Assembly (NCBI GenBank): GCA_013400115.1
Contig: VXBP01004231.1
Coordinates: 353,349-417,348 of the forward strand
Direction of reading: 5' to 3'
Length of the DNA: 64,000 nt
From: Rhinopomastus cyanomelas
Lineage: Eukaryota > Chordata > Aves > Bucerotiformes > Rhinopomastidae
Below are positions 24,701-36,870 of the stretch, one piece after another; position 1 is the stretch's first letter, and every line of letters begins with the position of its first letter. Both the position numbers and the translations under genes were made by a program. The notes under the pieces were generated by a model. It saw only the letters and a list, made by a program, of their open reading frames with translations, was not told the DNA's origin and did no database searches.

Positions 24701-27180
24701 AAACTTACCCATGTAGTCACTGTAGGACTGGGTAGGGGTGGGAAGGATGGATGTTACACACACATAAAACAGTTAAAATATGTGTTTTGTGTTCCCTAAA
24801 TATTGTTGGGGAGCACAAAGCCCTTAGCAGCAATGAAGATTACTTACGGCAAAGGAGTGAAGTCTGCAAGTAGGAAAATGAACAGCTAAGCAGAAGATTA
24901 ATATTAACTAAGAGCTATTAACGCACTTTAATGCAAAGGGAATCCACTAAAACCTTCAGCTGTTTTCATGATGTTGACTTTGCTCACAACCTGCACACTA
25001 AAAAGAAAGGCTAAACATGGTCAGTGTGCTGACCTTCACAGTGGTTTTGGTGAGGTGAGTGGTGCTGGTGTTAAGGGGTATCAACCATGTGGGACGCTTA
25101 ACAAATCTGTTTGAAGGTTTTAACAGGAGTCACTAATCAATCCTTAGCATCAGCCTACCCTGGTTATTTAATATAGATCTTAATTGTTTAAATGATCGTG
25201 GAAAACATTTACTTGCAGAGATGTCATGTGAGACAATGCATGTTTTGTGACTCTCTCGGTTGTTGTTACTGATTCAGGTACTGAGGTCTACTCAGAAATA
25301 GCAAACATGCTTCATCATTCCTCTGAAAGAAACAAAAAATATTAAAAAATAGTGTTTGTGGAAATATTCTGATATAATTAAAAATGGAAGAAAATATTAT
25401 GTTTCTTGTGTATATTCTCCTTTACGTCCTATTTATGAGCAAAAGTTTTAACAAGCATCTTATAGCACCTTGTTAACTGCTTTTCCTTCTTGATAATATA
25501 AAATGGCCATGTACAACATCTCTGAATACGCATGAAGACCAAGGAGGTAAAATATTATCACACCAAGACTTCACCTTTCAGTACTTCTGAGTCATGGTCA
25601 CTTGAAAGGCAGGAAAGGGTAAAAGGCCTTTGTTTTGTCAGTTCTGATGCTTGTGTTCAATGTAGTAATAATAATGATCTCTTATCAGATTTAACTGCAA
25701 AGACTTTAGCTGTGGTCTCATATAAATTGAATTTTTGTGGGAAAAATAAACACGGATAGGATCAACAAGGCAAATTTGGGATTAGGAAAGTAACACACTA
25801 CTTCAAGGAGCATTAAAACATGTTTAGATTAATCATGGATTAACACCATAACAACTGAAAACTCATTGTTTCCAATCTCTTTGAACTAGACTGAGCTATT
25901 CTAAGCCAACACTGAACAAAGTTTTCATGTGTGGAACAAGGCAGGAGTTTACAACTTTTCTTTTGCTGGAATCCAGATTAAAATAACCCGATGGTGCTGT
26001 ATGTGTTTCAGCAAAGGTTTCTTCAAGCAGATTTTCATGTCTAGTGAAGAGGAAAAAAAAAAGATTCCAGTCATGCAATAATCCATGTAAGAAACTTCAC
26101 CTGGAAAGTGGCAAATAGAAAATAATGTCTTATCCTGGGATAAAAATTGGCGGATGGTGTAATATCACCCACTTAAACTGCTTCTGCCACTGCATGTAGC
26201 AAGAAGTCTAATATATGTTTGCAGTTACTGAGTAAATTACTTTAACTGCTTTAATTATGTTTTGCTGGAAAAAGGGGAGAAAATTGAAACTGTTCTCTGA
26301 AATGTATGCAGTTTTACAACACAAGCACTGCTGGTCAAATGAACAAATAACATGAAAAGAGCAGTAGTGGTCAGGCAAAAAGGGATTCTTATTGAGAAAT
26401 CACGATGCACACTCAGCCTTTCCAACAGTCCTGCCTCAATATGGTTTGTACAATTGCTGCACGCAGCAGAAGCAGAGGAGGGGCAGCTGTCTGCTTGAAA
26501 GGTGCATTTAGCCTGTTGACCCAAAATCTTTTCTTCAGTATAAATAACGAGCATTCCAGCTACATACAACAGAAATTAGAGTGCAACTGATTAGCAACCT
26601 ATTGTTTGAATGAAATCTATTTGCAAGACATTTACTAATTATAAATTGTGTGTTGTGATCAGGCAAAACTGCACTTCCCAAAGCCCTCAAAATTTTAATC
26701 TAAATCGTTTATTTCTGTGGAAAATCCATTAAATTCCAAAAAAGGGAGACAGTAATGTAAAGATGTTTCTGTGCTCTGTCCTTTTGCTAGTGACCCTGGC
26801 CAGTAATCAGCAGTGATCCTCAGCACTTCCAAGGTCTTTTATGCTCCTAGACTAGTAGAAGGACAACTTTGAAGCTGCTAATGTTCCATGTTTAATTTTT
26901 GTGTCAAAAATAAGGAGTTGGATGTGAAGTAACCAAGAGGACAAGCACCGCTGTTGGAACAAACTGGTAAGCACAAATATGCACACTAGAACGGTGGTTT
27001 GAGAAGCCTGGAAGGTGGAAAGGGGAGGAAATAAGGTCAAATAATTATGTTTGAACAGTAATGGACAGTTAGGAAAGGCAAACAACTGTTGAGGGGTTTG
27101 TTTGTTTGTTTGCTAGGTTTTTGATATCGCTCTTCCCTTCCTGCCTCATTTTAGGACTATTTTTTTAAATGACATTGTTG
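21783..27180. other. Long non-coding stretch
   Basis: No gene was recognised. A GC-richer block at about 23940-24760 stands out from AT-rich flanks. It contains a CCAAT-like AACCAATGAG near 24240, but no poly-A signal or termini that would make it a clear LTR. A short phrase near 22590-22620 (AATTTGCAGATGATGC) resembles CR1 reverse-transcriptase DNA but is too short to call. 23680-23880 is very AT-rich and non-repetitive. Confidence 0.45.
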
Positions 27181-27760
27181 TGTGCTGCCCAGAGTATACA
27201 TCCCCCCACACACAGACAAGCATACCAAGAGATATCTTGGAAAAGGTACTTTATTGAGAAGTGAGCTACATAAATGTGCTTTAATAGCCGTTTCAGCTGT
27301 CCTGGACACACTCTGCAGAGGTCAGTGGCACTGAAGTCACAGAGGCTCTAGACAGTCCCTGGGCTGCAGTAGAGCAGGTTGCTCCGGTGCCAGTTATTTC
27401 TTTGCCTGGAAGCTTAGGAGATAAAAGACTAACCTTAAGATGATAGTGCAAGTCAATAGTAAGGTTCTGAATGAAGTGGGAGACGCAGTGCTTATACTCC
27501 CTGCTGGACAGCAGTCAATATCAGACATCACACTTAAACTGTCACAATTTGACCTGACAATCCTGTTTCAGAAGGACCAGAAATAGAGCTAGCCAAGTTA
27601 CCTTGCATTTCTGAAGTAGGTCATGAGCAGGTCACTAGCAGATGGAAGTGTGTATTAAAGATTCCTGGTATAAGTATAAGCATGAACATTTCTAGCCTGC
27701 ATAAACATTAATGTTAAGATGCATAAAGGATTGTTATTGCCTAGCTGGAACAGGACCACA
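27181..27760 (-). mobile_element. Candidate solo LTR of an endogenous retrovirus
   Basis: Read on the minus strand, this 580-bp segment begins TGTGGTCCTG and ends CAGCACA, giving TGTG...CACA terminal inverted repeats typical of LTRs. Inside, in the right order, are a TATA-like GTATAAG (about 27491-27497), then about 240 bp downstream an AATAAA polyadenylation signal (27250-27255), followed by about 70 bp including a GT-rich stretch (TGTCTGTGTGTGGGGG). The flanks GTTG (27177-27180) and GTTA (27761-27764) could be a decayed 4-bp target duplication. No gag, pol or env sequence flanks it, so it would be a solo LTR left by recombination. The family was not identified and chance assembly of these signals cannot be excluded. 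Confidence 0.45.
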
Positions 27761-30700
27761 GTTAAAAGATCTTTATAAGGAACAAAGAGAGATGTTTGCT
27801 CTGTTCACGTGAAAAAAAAAATTACTGGGAGCAAAAAAAAAAAAGAAGACTTATATAGTCAGCAATATATGTTCTAAAAATGCAATTTCCGGATTAATAA
27901 CAAAGACACTGTTCTAGTTCACTAGTTCCTTTAGGACGTGCGCTTTTGACCCATGCAACATATTGTGCCCCATGGCTCTTAGCTGAACTGTGACTTAACT
28001 GTGCCTATTTTTTTTTAAAATGTGTGATGTCTATTAAAACTAGCTGGTGCTTGTACCAGGACCCCGGTGGAAATGAAAGAGATGTCTCAGTGGACTGTCC
28101 ATTGGTTAAATATTAAAGGATCAAACTTTAATATTTAAGTGTGTATGTAGTATATTATATAAAACAAATTCCCATCTGAATATTTTAAGTTTTGTCTTTA
28201 ATCTTGAGAAAGCCCGCACTTCCATCCCTTAACTCTAATTAACCAGATAAAACAGTATTTCAAGGATATATCTCCTATGAAAAGAATCAGGTTTTTCTGT
28301 GATTATATATATCTTTGCTCCAAGGCACTTATTAATTTGCTTAAAAGTCCATGCATCATTTCACAGATTGTTTTAGCACTTGTCGTCTTATCAGTCCACG
28401 TCTGAGTAAGGCACACTTGAAAAAAAAAATGGAGTGAAAGATTAAGTATTGCAGCATGTCTGCATTATAAATATAACTGTCTTCTTTTTATAAACGAATT
28501 TCCATAAAACTAGAGCAACAGAGAGGAGTGAGAGGTGATGGAGAACAGAGAAAGATTGTGGGCCTGACAAATGCACTGGGGAGGAACACAGAAGCAGCAG
28601 CTGAATAGATAAAGCCAGAAATCTTTGATCCCCCTGCAGCTGCAGTACTTCTTGGTTCCACTGTTTCGTGTGTCCTGCACTGAGAAGCAGGTGCTCTGCA
28701 AGGGCAAGGGTTTGGAGGGCCAAAGCAGGAGAGGCAGTGCCCTTCCACTGGGAGCTGCCTTCCTGCTCAGCAAAGAACACAGAACTGCCTGGTGATGGGA
28801 ACTCCCCATCATGAGCTGGGGTCAGGTTAAAGGAAGGGTGTCCTGTCCTTGAAATATTGTAGAAGACTGGGACAGTGAAACGGAGAACCAGGATCCCAAA
28901 GATATTTTATTTTTGCATCCCTACAAATACAATATGTAAGTGCTCGAAATCTCTGCCCAGATACTGTTTGCCTATGCAGGGAGAGATGACTATGCCCAGT
29001 CCCGTTTTTCAGCCATGGCTGATTCAGGCAGAAACTTGCTCAAATGATTTAATTTTTTTTTTTCCATCTTTCACCGTTCATTGTCTGGGAAAATGTATCG
29101 GGGCTAGATTAAATAATAACCATTTAAGGCTTGAACTGAAATCTGTCTTTTGTAATTGGATGGATGTTCACACCGTCTGGAGAAGTCGCTGTAGTTTTCT
29201 ATATTGCTCTGAACTCTTGGTGTCAATCTTGTTACAAGGAAAACTGTGTGTGAGGTATTTTCTGCATAAGAATTGTTGTCTCTCAGTTCTATGGCAGTTC
29301 TGTTTACCCTTACATCATGTTAACAGCAATTTTTGACCACTTAACTCAGCCAAATTCTCTACTGAGGGAGGGATCAGAGTGTTGATATGGAAGCTCATTA
29401 TTCATTGACTAAGTTTGGTGAAATGGTTTGTCTGCAGGCAGTTGTAACCCCAAGACATTTTGATTAAACTTTCCTGCAGATTTTCTTACTATTTTTTTTA
29501 AATGCTTGTGTGATGGGACTTCTTTCTTTTTGTGTCTGGAAAGGAAGAATACTGAATTCCAGATCTGAAAAAGTTTGATTTGTCTCTGAAGGATGAGATA
29601 GACAGGTGAGAAGAAAGGAGAGATTGTGACTAAACTCGTGTTTCAAAAGGTGTCTTGGACCTTGTAAGGACTTGGTGGGGTTTTTTTGCTTGTCTTTGTT
29701 TCTTAGCAATGACATCCTCAGAAAAATGGATGCTTCAGCAGAAAACAGGCCATGGTGATCTTTGTGTACTTCCATCCAAACTGTGGTCTGTGTATGGTGT
29801 GTAATTGCAAATACTCGTGTCAAGTGTAAAAGAGTGTAGCTCAGTAATTTTTTCCATCTCTAAGATTACTCTTTTAGAAATACTGAACAGAAAAAAATTG
29901 CTTTAAGAAAGGCTTTGAATAAGTGTACTGTTCTGTGGCAGCCCTTCAAGATTTGTTAAAGGTCCCATTATCTTATTAATCAAAACGTGCAACTCATTTT
30001 TTGAAGGACAGTACACTTAAAAATTAAAGAAAACCATCAACATTTTCAATTAATCATTTTTAATGAAGAAACATATTTTTCAAATGTGTAGTTCCCAAAT
30101 TCTGTAGCCTCACACCATCAGCCCTTTGAAATTTTGAGGCGTATTGGTTTTAGAAAGACAGCAAGCAAATAGACTTGGTAGAATAAGCTGTGCTGCTTGT
30201 TTAACTACCATGGAAAAGCCCTCTCTGTTAATTGAATAAAATATTGATAATAAGTTATGAATATTCAATTTTAATGTTTCCCTCTTTGTACTAAATTTTC
30301 TATAAAGAAAACCTGGGGGTTTTAATGAGGTCTCTCAACAACAGGGAAAGTATCACTAGCAGATTAATAGCTGGAATGCAGCCGGAAGTTCCCTCTGCCT
30401 GTCAGTAATTTAACTGGGATTTTTACTAATCTTTAGCAGTTTTAAACTACTTTGTAGCCAATAGTATACAGCTAGAATTAGTAAAACCTATGAAGAAATT
30501 CCACACTGTGTGATACACATAATAAGCTTAAAAAGATTTGGCTTAGGGTAAGTTGTTAATTGACAGCATATGACTGCCTAAAATCACACAGCTGCTTTGC
30601 AAACCATTCAGACAAGCAGTTCTAAATTAATACACATCTAATTCATTATTTATGTAACAAATTATCTACTTTCACGGTGTAACAATAAGGAAAAACCTTC

Positions 30701-31612
30701 ACAAACAGGTCATCACTGTAGCTGGCCAAAGACTTCAGTAGGATGCCTTTTTCAAGGGCTGGAAAGAGTTGCCACTTGCTTAGAAAAATGAGTTCGTATT
30801 GGAGCTGGCCCTCATCTCACATCTCAAAAGGAAAGGAGCATAAATAAATAAATATTTTTCCAACTGCTTAGCTATATTTATTTTCCGCTGCCTCCCTGCC
30901 TACAGCAACACGGATGTCCCCTGAGCTCTTGAACCTGTTTATTTCCCATCCACTACCTGTCCAATTGAAGCAGCACTAATGATCCCAGAAGGCTTTGCTC
31001 CCTGCCAGTTAAAGCAGCAGCAGCACTCAAAGATTTCTGCAGATGCACCGCGGCCAGTGCAGGCAACAGGTTGTAGAGCTCCCTGTGAAACATCTAAAAC
31101 CTGGAGTCCTAGCCTGGAGTTGGTGGAGGAGCAGAGGTAGGACTCAACAGGCCTAATACGCACCAACAGTTGAGGTATTCATCATTGTGGACACACACAC
31201 ACACTTCTGACAGATCCTTTTATTTGTCTTCTGTATGTAATTGATATCGCTTTGCTCCTGGTGTTGCTGAAGGGAGGTCCCTCCCTAACTTGTATTATGT
31301 TTCAAGGTTGTTCTCTGCAGGCCCACTTCTTTTCATCAAGGCCATTTTTCATAGCTCATACGTTTTCCTGTTCTCTACAGACTCTTCTAGATTTGTAGTT
31401 TTGGAGGAGAATCCTGCCACGTAGATGGGAGAACTGAGGTACTTGGCCTTTCCATGCTATGAGAAACTGGCACCTGAGGGTCTGCTGGAAACGAGTCCTC
31501 TTAGCACTGAATCAGGTAATTTTATAGGACTAAGAAAAATAATTACTTTAAATAGCAATCTGTAAAATTATATTAAAATTGTAAAAGTCTATTTCTTATT
31601 GAATTATTAGTG
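27761..31612. other. Long non-coding stretch
   Basis: No gene was recognised. Poly-A runs lie near 27811-27820 and 27831-27842. A short (AC)7 microsatellite is at 31191-31204. Overlapping minus-strand frames at 28442-28812 show no domain. 29980-30300 is very AT-rich unique sequence. Confidence 0.5.
31191..31204. repeat. (AC)7 microsatellite
   Basis: This is a short dinucleotide run. It is too short to be functionally informative but could be polymorphic. Confidence 0.9.
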
Positions 31613-31719
31613 GAAATATATGTTCCTGTGCTACTTGGTCTAGATGATCCTGCTGTGGCAGGGGGACTAGATGATCTCTCGAGGTCCCCTCCAATCCCTA
31701 ATGTTCTGTGATTCTGTGA
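31613..31719 (+). mobile_element. CR1 LINE 3' tail fragment (young type)
   Basis: A plus-strand tail: TTCCTGTGCTACTTGGTC, GATGATCCTGCTGTGGCAGG, GATGATCTCTCGAGGTCCCC, then TCCCTAATGTTCTGTGATTC at the 3' end. It is the same subfamily as 2741, 4700 and 10502 but in the opposite orientation. A 10-base gap relative to its relatives (GGGGGACTAGATGATC) marks a small deletion of the second GGATTGG block. Confidence 0.95.
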
Positions 31720-34280
31720 AATACGAAAGCTATTCCATTTACCGTTTCTGTAGCTCCATAGCACCTGTATATTGTGCCAGAAACACCCTACTCGTAAGCA
31801 AGGCATTAAGAATGAAGAATTCTTCATCTTTCCTACTTGTCTGCAAGCACAGGGATGTATATATAGAGAATAGGTAATAAACTACTTCTGGTATAGCAAT
31901 GTTGTATTTTTACCTCCTCTGGGATCTGGAAAAAGGGGGAAGAGCAGGTGCTCCTATTGGAGCAGCTACGTGGGGCCTTTGCTCTCAATCTGACAAGAGC
32001 CAAATATGGGATGAAGTGTGTGACAAATGAGAGGCACAAAAGTATTCATGCAGGAACTTGCAACGTTCTGGGATTCACTCCCTTCATATAAATTATTCAT
32101 TTGGTAGCTGGAGACTCTGCTTATGACATGTGTAAGATTGGCAGAAAAATAGAGGAAGGACCATGTAGTTGTAGAGCTAGCTGAAAAATAAGAATTCCAG
32201 CTCAGGGGGAAAGAAAAAAACCAAATGGGAGATCTGGAAAATTGTTTTCATTCCATATTGGAAAAGAACAAGAGACTTTGAAACATTTTTTTTCTTGGTG
32301 TAAAACCTAAAAAAAGAACCATTCTCAGAACAGCAGTACTGGAGGCACTCATGTGAAATGAAATACTTGCTCCGCAGTGAAATTCCTTCTGTCTGATACA
32401 GACAGGAACTTACACCTGTGGCTTCCATGTCCCAGTTCAACAGTCACTTGGGGAATAGCTTCTGCTTCTCTCTACCTCATTTGGATCAGAAATTTAATGC
32501 CAGATACAAGGGTAAAAATGATTAAATTAAAACACATGTGGAGAAAGGTTTGGGTCTGATGAGCTTGGTATTTCAGAATGACAAATGTAGAATAAATAGC
32601 TTGTGCAGCTACATGTGTGATATCTCTGCTTAGTGCTCAGTTTAGCTCAAAGAGATTATTAACACTTGGTAAGATCTGTTCCTAGCACAAAATGAGTAAT
32701 TCAGATTTTTTTGTTATCTACTATAGCTGCTTATTTTTACGATAGCACTGTGTTATTTTCCTTCTTCATCTCAATGGTTTAAAAATGCTGTTCCTCAAAA
32801 TGGAAGTTCATGCTAAATTGGGACTACAGACTGAGAACAAGCTTGCTTTCATTTTTTTATTAATGATAATGAACTGTTAGAAGGAAATACGATCTTTTTA
32901 AAGGAATATTATGAATTCTTAAACATGTCTTATAAACACAGGGATTTTGGCATTGCCTGCTGTATGAAGACAATTCTACATGACTGTCTTGAACAACTTG
33001 CCTGCAAATTGATAACGCACAGGTATACACAGCTATGGTGCTTTGCTCCGTGGAGTTGTATGATGATAACAGTAGTGTGTAAGGCAGTGTATTCTTACAT
33101 GAGTAGGCCCACAGATTGGTTCAGTCTACTATAACAAACAGTTGTGTTCTGGATTTGGTGAAATCATGTTTGCTTATGGTATTCCTGCGTCAAACTGTCT
33201 NTTTCCTTTTCCCCTTTTTTTTTGGGTGGGTTTTCTTTTTCTACTTAATAAAGCCTTTAATAACATTTAATAGTTCTAATTCCAGTTTTTGGACATATGT
33301 TCACTTTACCTCTTTTCTCCCGCTTTTTGGGCTGGAGGATATTTCTGTCTGCACAGCTGAGCAGATTATAATTTTAGGGGATAACCTAGTGCTACGCCAT
33401 GGCAAGTTGTGTCTGTCACATGAAATAACATAGCAAAGAAGGTTTACAAGGATTTGAAACAGCCAAAAAGCAAGTATTTAACAGGAAAATAGCCCTTAAA
33501 ACTTGAACAAGTTGGCAGTATTAGTGTGGAGGGAGTTCAACAGCAAAGCATACTTGTCAGGCAAAAATCCAAGCAAAGCCAAGAAAAACACATTTTGTAT
33601 TTAGAATCATCTTCATATTGTGGAATAGAGATGTCATCATAAAGGTTTTCATTCTCTCATTGAGAAGGATAAGGAACGATTGCCAGGAATCATGCCCAAA
33701 ATCCAAAGACAGCCGATAAAAAACTTCTTGCTTGACAAGCACTGAAACTCCACTGAGAATGAGAAATTAGAAAGACATTTTCCTTAACTTCAGATCCAGT
33801 GTGCTGAAGATGACACAGAAACTTTTACGACAGGGCTGATGTTCCCAGCACCCGCATTTAGCTTTGGGACCATACTTGATTAATTAGAGACAGCAGCATA
33901 CGTGAGACTGTGAACATCATCTCCCACTGCTAAGCCAATTTGGTTCTAGCCCCATGCCAGACCCTCTTTATTGTGAGAGAAAACCCTCTCTGCTGTCCAG
34001 CATCCTGACAGAGCCCAAAATACTTTTTAGGGAGATGGACTGTGTGTGAAGGAGTTTAAGATTACAAAAGGCCAATGAAATATCTAAAATTCAGCCTTTG
34101 TGAAGCAAGGAACTGGTGACGGGAAGTCAGAAGTCTGCAGAGATTGTGCATCTCAACATTCACAGAAACTAATCTGTGTGTTAGCAGAGATGAGAGAGAA
34201 AAGAGGTTAGAGATGAGCTCAGGGATCTGCACTGAACCCAAACCACTAAGCGTTGTAAGTTATAAAATGTTGCAAAAGTG
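31720..34280. other. Non-coding stretch
   Basis: No gene was recognised. It contains one undetermined base (33201) within a pyrimidine-rich run at about 33200-33240, probably a sequencing or assembly uncertainty. It also contains a 23-bp segment (33998-34020) that matches 46523-46545 at 21 of 23 positions. Confidence 0.5.
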
Positions 34281-34440
34281 GGTAGGCTGCCTGCTTTGGA
34301 GATGTTCAAAACCCACCTGGATATGTTCTTGTGCAACTTGGTCTAGGTGATCCTGCTGTGGCAGGGGGATTGGACTAGATGATCTTTCAAGGTCCCTTCC
34401 ATTCCCTAAGGATTCTATGATTTTATGATTTTATGATTTA
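34281..34440 (+). mobile_element. CR1 LINE 3' tail with terminal octamer repeats
   Basis: A plus-strand CR1 tail: GGAGATGTTCAAAACCCACC, ACTTGGTCTAGGTGATCCTG, GATGATCTTTCAAGGTCCCT. It ends in the diagnostic short tandem repeat of CR1 3' ends (ATTCTATG followed by TTTTATGA units, 34412-34440). CR1 uses this terminal repeat in place of poly-A during target-primed reverse transcription, so this copy shows the true 3' terminus. Confidence 0.96.
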
Positions 34441-36179
34441 GGGCACACAAGTTTGCTGTTTGTGTTAAGAAAGTGTTTTCCCCTGTGAGGTGTCCAGCCC
34501 ACCTTTCACAATGTGTGCCACATAATTTAGCAGGTATGGCTATGCAGTCAGTTCTATTAGTAGCAGCTCATCCTAAGAGCTATTCCGTATCGTCTACGCT
34601 TTTGGGAAAAGTTATTGCCTATGGCTGCCTAGGAATTTTTGGATAAAGTTCTTTTAAATCAATAAAATCAAAGCAGGCTTTGGCAAAACACTATGTTGAA
34701 ATGCTTTTGTGAAGATGAAGACAAACTCCCATTAAACTGCTGTCTGGCTTCTCAGCCACTGATTGAACAAATAGCCTGTGGGTCCAATGTGATGACCTTC
34801 TTGAGACTGGATAACCCACTGCCTTTGGGTAATTACTGTCAGACCCCTTGGAGGGAAGGCAGAGAGCTTTAGAGTCTGCTGTGATTGAGAGATGCAAGCT
34901 CTAGCAGTACAGAAGCTGCCACACATCTTGGGGACTCAGCTAAGGGCTATGAGGTGGGAGGATGATCCTTGTTCCTCCAAAGAACTTCCAAGGCTCGTGC
35001 AGCTTTGGAGATTGCTCTCAAATGATAGGTGAGCACAAAGACGTCCCGGAGTTAGGATGGTTCTGTACTCATACCATTTAGGAAAAGGGGAAAAAAAAAA
35101 ATCTTTGAATTTTAACTTAAGGAAGAGAAAATATCCAACTCTGCCCCCATGTATTTTTTTCATTCAGGTCTGCACTGCCAGTCTCGTAGAAAGTGTTTGG
35201 GATGGTGGGGACCTTCTTACTGAAGTGTAGTCTTGTGTTTTGAATGGTTTTACTGTAAGGCAATATACAGAACGAATACTCTGCTTACTTTTAGGCAGAG
35301 AGCAAAAGTGCCCACTGCAAGAAAAATGTAGCCAACAGGGACTGAAACTGCCTCTATCAAGAACTTGTTAGCTTCTGAGAGACTGGCCCAGACAGAGTCT
35401 AAGAGTCACTGTGAAAGTGCCCACGTCAAAAGGTATGAAGGAAGCTCCAGGATTTAATAAGCTGGGCTACAGTTTTGGAATTTTTATGTTGGGAATTGTG
35501 TCAACTCTTAAGCCTCCCCCACAAAAATATGTAATTACAGACGTAGAAAGGAAAATTACAGAAACAGAAAGGAACACTTAGATGTGCTCTTCCCAGACAA
35601 TTCCAGCTCTCCAAAGCAGTTAGTGCTACAACGCCTCAAAAAAGAGGTAAGATAGAAACACAGGAACTACATTGATGCAGAGGTGGCAGCCTGTGCTTCC
35701 AACAAAACTCTGCAACCATGACAGCAAATGCTATCAAAAAAGCAGTTAGTGACTGTGCTCTGGAAAGTGAAACGCTGCCATCAGCTCACCACTGGGTGCA
35801 GCTTGGACGTGCCATTTCTCAAGTCATTTATAAGCATCCTGAAGTGGCTGAGATTACCCAAGAGGGAATGCTGTTGATGCGCCAAGGACTGTAGGACTGC
35901 TGAAGCTGGGTGGAAATTTGCTAGCAAAATCTAATTTCACTGAAACATGCCAGTCCCTTCAGCCTGAAACTCTCTGCTTTGACAAACACTTCTTTCCCAT
36001 TGTCTTTATTGATAGCACTAGTGCCAGAATATCCTGTGGTTGCATTTCTGTTATACAACTGCCCCACATTCCTAAGGTAGGTACTGTGATTGCCTCAGGA
36101 ATCCAGGCATTTCTCCCACTCACTCTTTTCTAAATTATTAGGTTCTAGCAGAAATGCTTTGCTATAGTTATTAAGAGAC
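34441..36179. other. Non-coding stretch with one short open frame
   Basis: No recognisable gene. A 58-codon plus-strand frame at 35718-35894 (starting MTANAIKKAV) reads like ordinary protein but matches no family I know. See the findings. Confidence 0.45.
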
Positions 36180-36870
36180 TCAATGTGACTATCTACTATT
36201 GAATTTCATCTGATTTATTAAATATGTCCTACACAGAGACCCAGTTATTCTCTATACTGGCAGTTCTTTCCCATGTTTTGTCACCAGCAGATCTAATTAG
36301 CTCCCTCAAGCTTCTTGAGGCAAGACAGCTAATGAAAATGCTGAATAAATAGAAAAGTATCCTAGAACTGATCCATATGAAACTCTTATACTAATCTTCA
36401 CTTTAACCAGACACATCTCCTTCCAATACTGCTCATTGCTGTCTTCCTTCTACCTACTGCTTTTTCAGTTCATAGTTTTTCTACTCATCATTTTCCACTT
36501 AGCTAATAATTTCCCAACTTAAGCTATATCAACCAGTTTTTAGCAGTCTGAGGAACCGTGATACATTTCATTCCCATTCACTTTTTAGAAGAAATATGTC
36601 TCTGATTGAATAATACTACATGGTTTTGTGGCAAAGTCTACCTTTGCTAAAGCCATATTGCGTTCTACCTCCTTTCCTGTTTACCTCCATTTTATTGATC
36701 ACTAGTTTATTCTAACTCCATTCTAGTGTCTAAAGTACTACGGCAATCATCTTAACAGACATAGGCTTCTCTGGGCACATTTTTTGCCCCTTCATCCTGA
36801 AAAACAGAGATTACATATTTTGGAATTCAATCAGATGATATTGTGCCAAACACACTGTGATACTATGAAT
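36180..36870 (-). mobile_element. Ancient CR1 LINE remnant
   Basis: The order of degraded phrases on the plus strand is that of inverted old-CR1 ORF2. GAATTTCATCTGATTTATTA is followed by GCAGATCTAATTAGCTCCCT, TAATGAAAATGCTGAATAAA, CCTAGAACTGATCCATATGA, then TTTGCTAAAGCCATATTGCG, and CAGAGATTACATATTTTGGA at the far end. This block order, with the announcing 'alternative' phrase, is characteristic of CR1 copies shared among birds, crocodilians and turtles. Divergence is high, frames are destroyed and the ends are approximate. Confidence 0.65.

Noticed and set aside
28442..28812. Three overlapping minus-strand frames
   Set aside because: Mutually exclusive frames with no recognisable protein features.
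33201..33201. Ambiguous base N
   Set aside because: A sequencing or assembly uncertainty in a pyrimidine run, not biology.
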